The notes under the pieces were generated by a model that worked only from the letters and a program-made list of their open reading frames with translations, was not told the DNA's origin and did no database searches. Made by a program: the position numbers and the translations under genes. Shown here in pieces: positions 7,675-15,384 of a DNA stretch of 32,209 nucleotides. The stretch is from Desulfovibrio sp. (GTDB lineage: Bacteria; Desulfobacterota; Desulfovibrionia; Desulfovibrionales; Desulfovibrionaceae), in the NCBI GenBank assembly GCA_024683955.1, contig JAIKXS010000037.1, forward strand, positions 1-32,209. The letters run 5' to 3'. Positions within the stretch are counted from its first letter, which is position 1. Each line of letters starts with the position of its first letter.

Positions 7675-7705
7675 GGCGATGCTCCACCAGCTGAGCTAAC
7701 TGTCC
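7630..7705 (-). tRNA. tRNA-Val (anticodon UAC)
   Basis: A 76-base cloverleaf read on the minus strand. The acceptor stem GGACAGT pairs with ACTGTCC, followed by discriminator A and an encoded CCA. The D arm reads GCTCAGCTGGTGGAGC. The anticodon stem TCGCC/GGCGG encloses the loop CTTACAA, giving anticodon TAC. The T arm contains GTTCAAGTC. The tRNA is intact despite carrying an integrated element at its 3' end. Confidence 0.97.
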
Positions 7706-7748
7706 ATAAAATGTTTTTTATATACGTATCTAACGCAGAACTTTTTTT

Positions 7749-7776
7749 AGTATAGCAAATCTACGATTGTTCGCAA
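7749..7776 (-). promoter_or_regulatory. Sigma-70-type promoter of tRNA-Val
   Basis: On the minus strand a -35-like TTGCGA (7771-7776) and a -10-like TATACT (7749-7754) are 16 bases apart, about 44 bases upstream of the tRNA 5' end. Confidence 0.65.
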
Positions 7777-7821
7777 GAGAAAAAAGGCGATGCCCTGGAA
7801 AAACGGCGCCCCTGCATCTTG

Positions 7822-9126
7822 TTACAGCATAGTGCGTTTATCAATGATCCTTTTTGCCTTGCCCTGTGAACGCTCGATGGAGTGGGGTTCCAGCAAGCGA
7901 ACACGCGTCGTAACACCCAGAAATTCCTTCACCTTCTTTTGTATCCGATTCTCCAGATTTTGCAGGTGACGAATCTCATCGCTGAAAAGCTGCCCGTCTA
8001 TTTCAACACATATCTCAAGCGTATCAAGATTGTCCTTGCGATCCACGATGAGCTGATAGTTGGGAGAGAGTCCTTCGTTTTCTATGATGATGGCTTCTAT
8101 CTGCTGCGGGAAGACATTGACGCCCCGGATAATAAGCATGTCGTCCGTACGTCCTGCAAGGCGGGTGATCCGTACATGGGTGCGTCCGCAGCTGCAGGGT
8201 GTGTAATCAAGACTCGTGAGGTCACGCGTCCGATAGCGCAGGAGCGGCGTCCCTTCCTTTGTCAAGGTTGTGAGAACAAGCTCTCCTTTTTCTCCCGGAG
8301 GCAGCTGCTTCCCTGTTACCGGGTCGATAATTTCAGGAAGAAAATGATCTTCCCACAAATGAAGACCGTTTTTCGCCTCCACGCATTCCATGGCGACACC
8401 GGGTCCCATAATTTCAGAAAGACCATAAATATTCATGGCGTCGATGCCCATTTTCTGCTCAATATCCTTGCGCATCACTTCAGACCATGGTTCAGCGCCG
8501 AAGCAACCTATGCGCAACGGCAATTCCCGGAAATCAATTCCTTCCTCCAGGCCGGATTCCCAGAGGTGAAGCGCATAACTTGGCGTGCAGCAAAGAACCG
8601 TTGCACCAAAATCCCTGAGCAAATAGGTTTGACGACGGGTTGCACCGCCCGAGGCCGGGACAACAGTCGCTCCAAGAGCTTCAGCTCCGCCGTGAGCCCC
8701 AAGACCACCGGTAAAAAGCCCGTATCCATAGGCTACATGCACCACGTCCTTTCTGGTAACCCCCGCCGCTGACAGGCTTCGGGCGGCCATTTCCGCCCAG
8801 TTGTCCAGATCGCGCTGTGTGTAGCCCAGTACGACAGCCTTTCCCGTTGTTCCACTGGAGGCCTGGAGGCGGACGATGTTTTCACGCGGGACAGCAAAAA
8901 GACCGTAGGGATAATGGTCCCGCAGATCCTGCTTTTCCGTAAAAGGAATAAGCTGTAAATCACTAAGACTTTTAATGTCTGAAGGCTGAATGCCTATTTC
9001 ATCGAATTTTTTTCTGTAAAAGGGGACATTGGCATAAACTCTTGCACAAACATCCTGTAGTCTTCGTAGTTGAAGCGTTTCTATTTCTTCGCGGGGAAGG
9101 GTTTCTTGTCGAGTGTTGAAGAGCAC
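7822..9126 (-). CDS. paaK: Phenylacetate-CoA ligase
   Basis: An adenylate-forming enzyme that activates phenylacetate (or a related aryl acid) to its CoA thioester with ATP, in the cytoplasm. The P-loop-like motif [15 protein letters not shown] is at about residues 89-103. Further family landmarks are [36 protein letters not shown], the hinge region [10 protein letters not shown], and a C-terminal domain with [20 protein letters not shown]. Start choice: an in-frame TTG (9153) follows a stop directly, but GTG at 9124-9126 has AGAGGAGG five bases upstream, giving 434 residues, the normal family length. Indolepyruvate oxidoreductase genes often accompany this ligase in anaerobes, but none is in the window. 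It is monocistronic. Confidence 0.95.
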   Translation of the reverse strand: MLFNTRQETLPREEIETLQLRRLQDVCARVYANVPFYRKKFDEIGIQPSDIKSLSDLQLIPFTEKQDLRDHYPYGLFAVPRENIVRLQASSGTTGKAVVLGYTQRDLDNWAEMAARSLSAAGVTRKDVVHVAYGYGLFTGGLGAHGGAEALGATVVPASGGATRRQTYLLRDFGATVLCCTPSYALHLWESGLEEGIDFRELPLRIGCFGAEPWSEVMRKDIEQKMGIDAMNIYGLSEIMGPGVAMECVEAKNGLHLWEDHFLPEIIDPVTGKQLPPGEKGELVLTTLTKEGTPLLRYRTRDLTSLDYTPCSCGRTHVRITRLAGRTDDMLIIRGVNVFPQQIEAIIIENEGLSPNYQLIVDRKDNLDTLEICVEIDGQLFSDEIRHLQNLENRIQKKVKEFLGVTTRVRLLEPHSIERSQGKAKRIIDKRTML

Positions 9127-9978
9127 GGAAGCCTCCTCTTGGGTAAGATGCAATCATTTGCCAATGTAGACCGCAGATATTACTGATCGTTTCGCAACGG
9201 TTTTCTGTCCTCATGCAATCCAGGGGTCGCTGACGCATTCCATGCGAAAGGCCCGGGATGAACAACACAGGATTGGGAGGAAGAGATTCAACCATGAACC
9301 TCTCGGAGATAAAAGCCCCTCTTCAGGGGCACAGAATAACGTTCTTTTGTTGCTTAGTAGATGGGGTATAGATATTATCTCAGAACCTGTCAAGGGATAT
9401 CCCCTGCGTAAGAAAGAAAGCAAGAGCCTTTCCACAAAATAACACACTGTTTTTTTGTAAAGCTAATTAAAAGTGAAGGAATGTATTGTAACAGCAAGTA
9501 TTACAAGGGCGTTTATTTTATATCTTTTAAATGTATATAATGTTGTAGTATATATATTATATTGAAAAATATTTTCTGTATATAATAATGTATAGAGTGT
9601 ATAGTGTATAACAATTTTGGGGTAAAGATTCTCAGGATTTTCCGCAAAAGCGTATGACACGCTTGTGGTGGACACAACGGTTCTGACGGCACGCTCCGGG
9701 AGAATTCCGAGAGAACCGTTCCCGTCCGTTGCATCCAGGGATGAACGCTTCAGATGCTGTTTCATAAAAGGGACCGCTTCGTATGCTTTCTCATTCCACA
9801 CGTACTGACGATTCCCGCGTCTACAGGCTCGTACAATTTCTCTCTTTTCTCTACATACGTCCAAATATATTTTGTACACAATGCAAAAAAATTTTTTTTG
9901 AGTTGCTTGCCTATTTATGCTCGGCCTGGTCATGCTGGCGTTCCTATGCGGCACCGGAAAAAAAAGGCGGGCACATTC
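9127..9978. other. Long intergenic region, AT-rich in the middle
   Basis: No supported gene. The span 9470-9620 is strikingly AT-rich with many TATA-like steps. A compact GCCCCT/AGGGGC hairpin lies at 9314-9330. A perfect 9-bp inverted repeat (AACGGTTCT at 9677-9685, AGAACCGTT at 9712-9720) stands about 260 bases before the effector-like gene. The low-GC block marks the start of the accessory island. Confidence 0.5.
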
Positions 9979-10979
9979 ATGAACAGAGACGTTCAAGGGA
10001 AGTTCATTACTATTGATGTACTATTCATTGATCGCCAACGTTCCCAAAGAGAAGCGCAACGTGATATACACCGCGCTCACAGCCTTCAACCAGCCCGTGA
10101 AGAACGCCAGCGAGGCCAGGCAAAAAAATTCGGATGAAGCCTCGAGAACATGGATCTCTTGCTCAAATGCACCTGTGTTCATCGCCCGGCTCCTTAAGAA
10201 TTTTAACAAGGCCGAATCGATGTATCAGTCGGGCACGTTGCCCCCCAAGAATATCATTAAGGAGTTTTTCAACGAAATACCCAACAAGGGCAACTACGAC
10301 TACAAGACCATCAACGACTACTTCCAAAAGATCGATAATGATTTGTCTCTTCTAGAGGAAGAGGGAGGGCAATACGAAGATCTCAACGGCGTCGTTCTTG
10401 CAATGCAGAACTCCGGCGCCACCTTCGATGAGACTGTCTTGGCACTGCGCAGTATCTCGGTACCGGCACCATTGACTTGTCAAGTTTCGTCGGGACAACC
10501 TCCGGTGGACGCAAACTTTTGCAAGACGATCTCTCGCGTCCCGATTTCTGTTACAATCAAAACGGAAACCGTCTTCTTAAACCTGATCCCAATGACGGGT
10601 TCGGTTTCACGTTCCCCGGTGAAAACAGATTCTTCACAAGCGGCAGCAAGCAGGGGGGCAGGAGAATATTCAGCGCGTCTGCGACAAGGTCACCGAATTG
10701 TGCGGTCCCGTACATGCAATTCAGGCGAACATCGTGATGATGCTTTCGCAGTCGGGTCTTTCAAATTTACGTGGAGGAATTCCTCAGTTCAAGGTCAACT
10801 GCAACGAGCATTCCCCGGTTGAGTATTCGATCACGAAGGTCCAGCAGACAGGTGCCGTCACGATCAAGTATTCGAGTCCGGAAGCTCTTCCCTTTAAGTT
10901 TGAGTGGACCTCGACTATCGATTTGGACGGCAATGTTACGACAACGCCCATGACGGCAGAGTGGAAGCTGCCTCAGTAG
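9979..10979 (+). pseudogene. Frameshifted effector-like protein (possible T3SS substrate)
   Basis: About 333 codons survive in four frame segments. The start ATG 9979, with AAGGCGGG upstream, gives MNRDVQGKFITI. From about 10013 the frame changes: MYYSLIANVPKEKRNVIYTA through NAPVFIARLLKNFNKAESMY and KIDNDLSLLEEEGG. At about 10450 it changes again: AQYLGTGTIDLSSFVGTTSG through FGFTFPGENRFFTSGSK. From about 10660: QENIQRVCDKVTELCGPVHA, then FKFEWTSTIDLDGNVTTTPM, and a stop at 10979. Each segment is protein-like and they join without overlap, so one ancestral gene with three frameshifts is the simplest reading. No family is recognised. The link to secretion is inferred from the CesT chaperone just downstream. 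Confidence 0.65.
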
Positions 10980-11633
10980 TAAGTCATATACACAAATGCC
11001 CGAAGGTTTGCCCATACGGGCGTTGGAGCAATCTGTTATCGTAAAACCAACAAGTATTGATCTGCAAATGAGGAAGAATTCCGCAGTATACGGTACAGAT
11101 TGTCAGAAGACTGCATGCTCAGTGCTTTGGAATGTGCGGTAATATATTCTTTTTTCGAGACTGCTATACGTTGTCAATATTGTAACAGTATGCAGAAAGA
11201 CAACATCGTAATATGTCACATATAGAAAGTAAATGTACAGATGTGACGTTTTAGACAACCTAAATAACATCTGTGACACAATCGAAGGATACACGGGGAA
11301 CAGTCATTAAAAATTGTTTCAAAAAGAGAAGACAAGAAATATATAAATTTCTGGAATTCAGACTGCATGATGCCATGAGGTGAAATGGTCATCACTTCTG
11401 CATGGTGGCGGAAAATCTACCGGGCGGGAGGTGGTAAGACGAGCAGACGGAACACAAGAAATGCTTCAGCAGAGCATATGGGCTGCCCGAGGCGGAGATG
11501 CGAAGAACCCGTATGCGAGAAGAGAGCAGGCCTCTGCAGCGGGTGTTTTCTCCAATGGGGAGGCCGGAAGATGTTTTCGTCGCAGGCATTCTGATGCGCA
11601 GAAGGCCTAAAATCATAACAACCACGGGAAATC
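10980..11633. other. Region between effector-like gene and chaperone
   Basis: 11100-11300 is AT-rich and carries TGTCACA/TGTGACG-type motifs plus an inverted repeat. A possible small frame at 11385-11594 (GAGGTGA just upstream of its ATG) overlaps another open frame at 11380-11610; I cannot tell whether either is real. No terminator with a T run follows the effector-like stop codon. Confidence 0.4.
11237..11274. promoter_or_regulatory. Operator-like inverted repeat
   Basis: ACAGATGT (11237-11244) and ACATCTGT (11267-11274) form a perfect inverted repeat. Each arm is followed by GAC, and a TGTCACA lies just upstream near 11215. The TGTGA/TCACA flavour is that of CRP/FNR-family sites, but spacing is not canonical. 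Confidence 0.35.
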
Positions 11634-12107
11634 ATGAACATAAAAGAGTTGGCCAGCGCATTGATCGAGAAGTTCGGCATCGAAGGCCTTGAGAGCAACT
11701 ACGGCAAGACAGAGCTGAAAATCGACGGCGCGCCCGTCATGATTGAGGAGACCGACGGTGACGTTTTCATGTTCAACGGACTTGTCGGCGACGACCCGTC
11801 CGAGGAGGGGGATGTTTAAGCAAGAATCCTTCTTGATGGCAACATTGTCCTGATACATTCGAAGGCCGCCGTGCTTGCACGCAATCCGGAGACTGGCGCG
11901 TACGTGCCCGTTGAGCGTGTTCCTGTCGGACTTGCATCTGATTTCGAGAATTTCTGTACCTGTCTTGGCAACTTCGTGAACACGCTTGATTCGTGGCGCA
12001 CGATGCTCGAGAACTTCAATCCCGCCGCCGCAGAGGCCGCCGCTGTTTCTTCGGAACATGAAGCAGAGGCCGTGCAAGCCCTTCGGGACGGATTTCTGCC
12101 CATCTGA
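11634..12107 (+). pseudogene. CesT/Tir-family type III secretion chaperone with internal TAA
   Basis: A single frame of 157 codons is interrupted only by TAA at 11817-11819. The first part, MNIKELASALIEKFGIEGLE then LKIDGAPVMIEE and DVFMFNGLVG, is the helix-strand start of class I (CesT-type) secretion chaperones. After the stop the frame reads ARILLDGNIVLIHSKAAVLA, then NPETGAYVPVERVPVGLASD and FENFCTCLGNFVNTLDSWRT, the matching second half with its acidic C-terminus. The length is right for the family. These small acidic dimers bind effectors and feed them to the injectisome. A plus-strand terminator follows. The effector-like gene upstream is the natural partner. Confidence 0.75.
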
Positions 12108-12155
12108 TCGAACGTTTTTCCGTGCATGCTGTGTGCATTGCTGTTCTTCTTTTTT

Positions 12156-12180
12156 AGACCGCCCTGTGGCGGTCTTTTTT
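12156..12180 (+). terminator. Intrinsic terminator of the chaperone gene
   Basis: AGACCGCC (12156-12163) pairs with GGCGGTCT (12168-12175) over a 4-base loop, followed by a run of T to 12180. Confidence 0.92.
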
Positions 12181-12600
12181 CGTCGTGATCCGTCACCCGC
12201 AGAGGTGCGAAACAGGGGCTGAGGAGCCATCTCCAATGCCGCAGGTCCATGGGGCCGGGGGAAAGTCTTCCAGCCGCGGTCTGACATGTCCTCCCGTCAT
12301 TTCCCGGCATCGCCGTCGTTTTTATTTCGAAATGCCGTTTCAATGCGATGACGCACGTTGCGGAGATGTCATGGATCCTCTGCTGACATCGAGTCGTCAG
12401 CGGACGGCAGGGTCATGCCCGGAAACATATGTGCCATGCGTCAGGGGATTACGGGGCTTTGGCTGTCAGCTCGTGCTGGCGAAAAATCCGGCAGTTTTGT
12501 CCTGTTTGATACGGTTGAATGGTGCTGAAGATGCCGTGTCAATAGTTGCTTGATATCGACGTGTATCCAGAGTAGTTATATCTGTTGTTTTCGTATAATA
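12181..12600. other. Intergenic, no supported gene
   Basis: Only short overlapping frames without ribosome binding sites occur. Composition falls to AT-rich from about 12540. Confidence 0.45.
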
Positions 12601-12634
12601 AAAAGACACACATTTATGAAAATGTGTGTCTTTT
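12601..12634. terminator. Bidirectional intrinsic terminator
   Basis: A 15-bp near-continuous stem (AAAAGACACACATTT at 12601-12615 with its complement at 12620-12634) around a 4-base loop ends in T on both strands. It lies 23 bases past the stop of the minus-strand LprI-like gene. Confidence 0.92.
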
Positions 12635-12656
12635 TATTTTATTTGAATAGTATTTC

Positions 12657-13748
12657 TTAGTTATATGGATTTGTCATATCTTTCTGTATCGTTATGTTAT
12701 CAATTGTACATGTTGTTCCATCAGCATAAACAATAGAAATATTATTTAATACAGTATCTGAGTAAAGATTTAGGTCAATTATTCTGTCGTTTCTTTTTTT
12801 CCAGTGAGGAAGTTTCGTTGAAAAACGTTTGATATTTCTAATTTCGTAGTTGTTTACTTTTAACATCGCAATACGACGAGCTTTTTTGACGCGTAGATTA
12901 AGCGTCATAAAAGGACGTGGTACAAAATGCCCATAGTAAAGTTTGGTGCCGATAAAGAAATTTTGGCACACACCGGCAGATGGAAGAGCTGCGGCCGCGT
13001 TACCGGTTGTTTTGGTCTCGGGAACGTTGTCTGCCTGAAGAAAGGAAAGGTCTGTATCTGTGTTTTCATACTTGTTTTCGATGTTCTCTGTGGCCTTTGC
13101 TTCATCAGCGTGCTGAAGATCAAAATTTTTTTGGCCATGGTCTCCTGCAAGCGCTGTCTGCAGTGCAGTCGTATCGGCGGTGAGATGGGCAGTCGTATCG
13201 GGTGAAGACATCTCTTCCTTCCCTGATACTGTCAGTTCCGTCTCACTTTGTCCGTTCCCGTTGTCCGGGGACAGGTTCTTTTGCGAATGATTATTTGCCG
13301 CGAGGGGGGAGGATGGTGACAATGTCCGGGTTGTTTCAGCAAAAGTGTTCTTATTTTGCCGTTCGTTTAGCGTCAGCGCGGGGCTCTCTACAGTCATTTT
13401 TTCCGTAAGGTGTATAACCGTTTCCAGTTCACGGGTGCGCATTGCTGTTACCTTCGCATATGCATGATCCCTCGTGTATCCCATTGCCATCAGCTCTGCT
13501 GCTTTTTTATCCCTTCCTGTGCGAAGCCACATACGCTGTTCCGCCAGCAGGTTTCTGAATGCCTTGCGGGGCAGAGTCCTTCGGGCCGTGCGCCAGGTGT
13601 CATTCAGTTCTCTGTCAGCTGTTCTGTACGCTTCCGAGGATGAGATAAGGGCTGCATGGGTGCGGCCCGTTAGTGCCTCGGCCAATGTGGGGCAGGCGAC
13701 AAATACAAGAGCGGTAAAAATGCAAACTGTACGTAACATACTATCCAT
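12657..13748 (-). CDS. Secreted LprI-like (DUF1311-type) domain protein
   Basis: 363 residues with a signal peptide (hydrophobic residues 7-20, likely cut after LAEA, about residue 25). Residues about 40-115 resemble the lysozyme-inhibitor LprI N-terminal domain: YRTADRELNDTWRTARRTLP, then LLAEQRMWLRTGRDKKA. A long Ser/Thr/Asn/Asp-rich linker (about 118-255) follows. The C-terminal segment of about 105 residues carries one Cys, alternating basic and hydrophobic stretches, and a beta-rich look, with no family recognised. It probably acts in the periplasm or on the cell surface; lysozyme inhibition is only suggested. The ATG at 13748 lacks a good ribosome binding site, and the ATG three codons on is an alternative. 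It is monocistronic with a bidirectional terminator. Confidence 0.82.
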   Translation of the reverse strand: MDSMLRTVCIFTALVFVACPTLAEALTGRTHAALISSSEAYRTADRELNDTWRTARRTLPRKAFRNLLAEQRMWLRTGRDKKAAELMAMGYTRDHAYAKVTAMRTRELETVIHLTEKMTVESPALTLNERQNKNTFAETTRTLSPSSPLAANNHSQKNLSPDNGNGQSETELTVSGKEEMSSPDTTAHLTADTTALQTALAGDHGQKNFDLQHADEAKATENIENKYENTDTDLSFLQADNVPETKTTGNAAAALPSAGVCQNFFIGTKLYYGHFVPRPFMTLNLRVKKARRIAMLKVNNYEIRNIKRFSTKLPHWKKRNDRIIDLNLYSDTVLNNISIVYADGTTCTIDNITIQKDMTNPYN

Positions 13749-14380
13749 AGGACAACATTTCAGCGTTTTTTCATCGCAAATAATAACGCTGCCTCCTCGA
13801 TGGTTCCAAAGGGAATGTAAAAAAGAAACGACATGAACTCTTTCGGCAAAAATCGCACCGGAATTAGGGGAGGGCGGTTTTTTTGTTAAAAAAGGTTATT
13901 TATGAGACCCGTTATCGGTAAAGGACCGGACTGATTCTTCTCAAAGCTGTATTGGCCTGTTTCTAAGGAAGAGGGACCGTTGGACAAAAAATCCAATAGT
14001 GAGAAAGAGTTGTGTGGGGAATCTGCAGAGCATATCTGCCCTGCAGTGCGCGGGCGTTTTTTCGGTATCCGGTCCAGGCAGAAAACCGTGTGGAAAGAAC
14101 TGCCGCCCCGCATGCCTGGCGCAAGCTGCTCTTCCGTTCACAATTGGTCTTCTTCGTGATAAAAATATAGGAAATCGGGAATTTTCTCGGGCTTGCCCCT
14201 ATTCCGTAACGAACAGGTTCGTCCTGCCTGCACGGGGCCGTTTCGTCCCCGGGATTCCCATCCCAGTCCGTTCGGCCTTTCCTGTGGGCTTGCCCGGATG
14301 ACTGGTTAACAATGTAGCACGTGTGTAAAGGAGGCGGTGTGCAGAGGTACACGCAATGTGCCGGTGCATGCTGAAACAAG
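13749..14380. other. Intergenic, no supported gene
   Basis: Overlapping short frames on both strands lack ribosome binding sites. Near 13850-13890 a weak ACCG/CGGT hairpin precedes seven T (plus strand). AAAGGAGG at about 14327-14334 precedes the leader frame described separately. Confidence 0.4.
14339..14374 (+). other. Possible leader peptide upstream of the DJ-1 gene
   Basis: GTG at 14339, a few bases after AAAGGAGG, opens an 11-residue frame (MQRYTQCAGAC) that ends TGA at 14372-14374, six bases before the DJ-1 ATG and in the same frame. The strong ribosome binding site serves this frame better than the real gene, which has a poor one, so translational coupling or leader control is possible. 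Confidence 0.35.
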
Positions 14381-14941
14381 ATGAAGAATGCTCTTTTAAT
14401 TTATGCAAATGGCAGTGAAGATCTTGAAATAACGGCCTGTGCCGATATCCTATCACGGGGTGGTGTACAAGTCATCCGTGCGGCCTTAAATGACGATGGT
14501 TCTTCGAAGGTGACGCTTGCACATGGAACCGTTGTCCTTTGTGACGGGCATCTTGATGAAATGAAGGACACATATGACATTATTGTGATTCCGGGAGGTC
14601 TGGCCGGTTCGGAACATTGCCGTGACAGCGCCCGTCTTGTGAAATGTCTGCAGAAACAGAAGGATGAAGGACGTTTTATCGCGGCTATCTGTGCCGCTCC
14701 CGGCTTTGTACTGCAAAATCACGGAATGCTTAATGGAGTGCGGGCAACATGCTATCCTGGCTGCAATGACGCGGCTATAGCTGACCTGCAACCTGATGGC
14801 GTTGTTGTTGACGAAAAAGCGAAGATTGTGACCGGAAAAGGGCCGGGTTTTGCCATTCCTTTTGCCCTTACCATTCTTGAAATATTACAGGGAGAGTCCG
14901 TGCGGAAGCAAGTCGCCAAGGGTATGCTTCTTGATGAATAA
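14381..14941 (+). CDS. DJ-1/PfpI family protein (YajL/ThiJ-like)
   Basis: 186 residues covering the whole DJ-1 fold. The conserved acid is in NGSEDLEI (Glu16), and the nucleophilic Cys104 sits in the elbow motif FIAAICAAPG. Other landmarks are IIVIPGGLAGSEH (about 67-79) and TGKGPGFAIPFAL near the end. Relatives act as redox-sensitive chaperones or glyoxalase/deglycase-type enzymes; the exact reaction is disputed in the family. It starts at ATG 14381 with little ribosome binding site of its own, behind a short leader frame. A strong hairpin without a T run follows at 14978-15001. Confidence 0.92.
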   Translation: MKNALLIYANGSEDLEITACADILSRGGVQVIRAALNDDGSSKVTLAHGTVVLCDGHLDEMKDTYDIIVIPGGLAGSEHCRDSARLVKCLQKQKDEGRFIAAICAAPGFVLQNHGMLNGVRATCYPGCNDAAIADLQPDGVVVDEKAKIVTGKGPGFAIPFALTILEILQGESVRKQVAKGMLLDE

Positions 14942-14977
14942 CCGTCTCCCCTGTCAACGAGCGGGAGATTTCTGTCG

Positions 14978-15001
14978 GGAGCGGCCCTGATGGGCCGCTC
15001 C
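14978..15001. terminator. Strong hairpin after the DJ-1 gene, no T run
   Basis: GGAGCGGCCC pairs with GGGCCGCTCC over a 4-base loop. The plus-strand side is followed by AAAA rather than T, so it may protect the 3' end or work with other factors instead of being a classical terminator. It lies between convergent genes. Confidence 0.5.
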
Positions 15002-15384
15002 AAAAGTTATATCTGCGTGTATCGGGGCCGCGGCGCGGGCTCGTTACGCCATCGTGTCTTCTGTATTCCTTCCCTTGTCCTTTCCCGGAAACGCCCCTGA
15101 ACCGCTTCGTGGACTTCCAGTCCCGGCTTCCGTGCGGGACCGGGATGCATGGTGCGTATCCGGAGCTTTGCTTTCTGCCCGGATATCGGTAAGGTCCCGG
15201 CGCAAAAAGACATCCCGGGAGGTCATCTCAGACGGGTGCTTCCTGACATGCTTTGGGGCGCCTCCCTGCCGTGAGCCCTGACAAACCTGTTCTTCGCTTT
15301 TCTGCTGCACCTGTCTTTCGTGGGCAAAATCCAGGTGACGGCCTGGCAGGAACGGGCCGTCCGTCTTTCCGGGGCGGGCCGTTT
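15002..15384. other. Convergent intergenic region
   Basis: No supported gene. The open frames here are short shadows that run into the histidine-kinase 3' end. Confidence 0.45.

Noticed and set aside
7882-8772. 296-codon antisense frame over the phenylacetate-CoA ligase
   Set aside because: Shadow frame with no homology, opposite to a clear enzyme.
9294-9370. Small plus-strand frame near the GCCCCT hairpin
   Set aside because: The ATG has a purine-rich upstream stretch but the frame ends after about 25 codons and matches nothing.
6416-12107. Stop-codon reassignment or suppression explaining the internal stops
   Set aside because: The three interrupted genes carry TGA, TAG and TAA, and core genes have no internal stops, so ordinary decay is the simpler reading.
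11613-12287. 224-codon antisense frame over the chaperone region
   Set aside because: The plus strand has the family match; the antisense reading has none.
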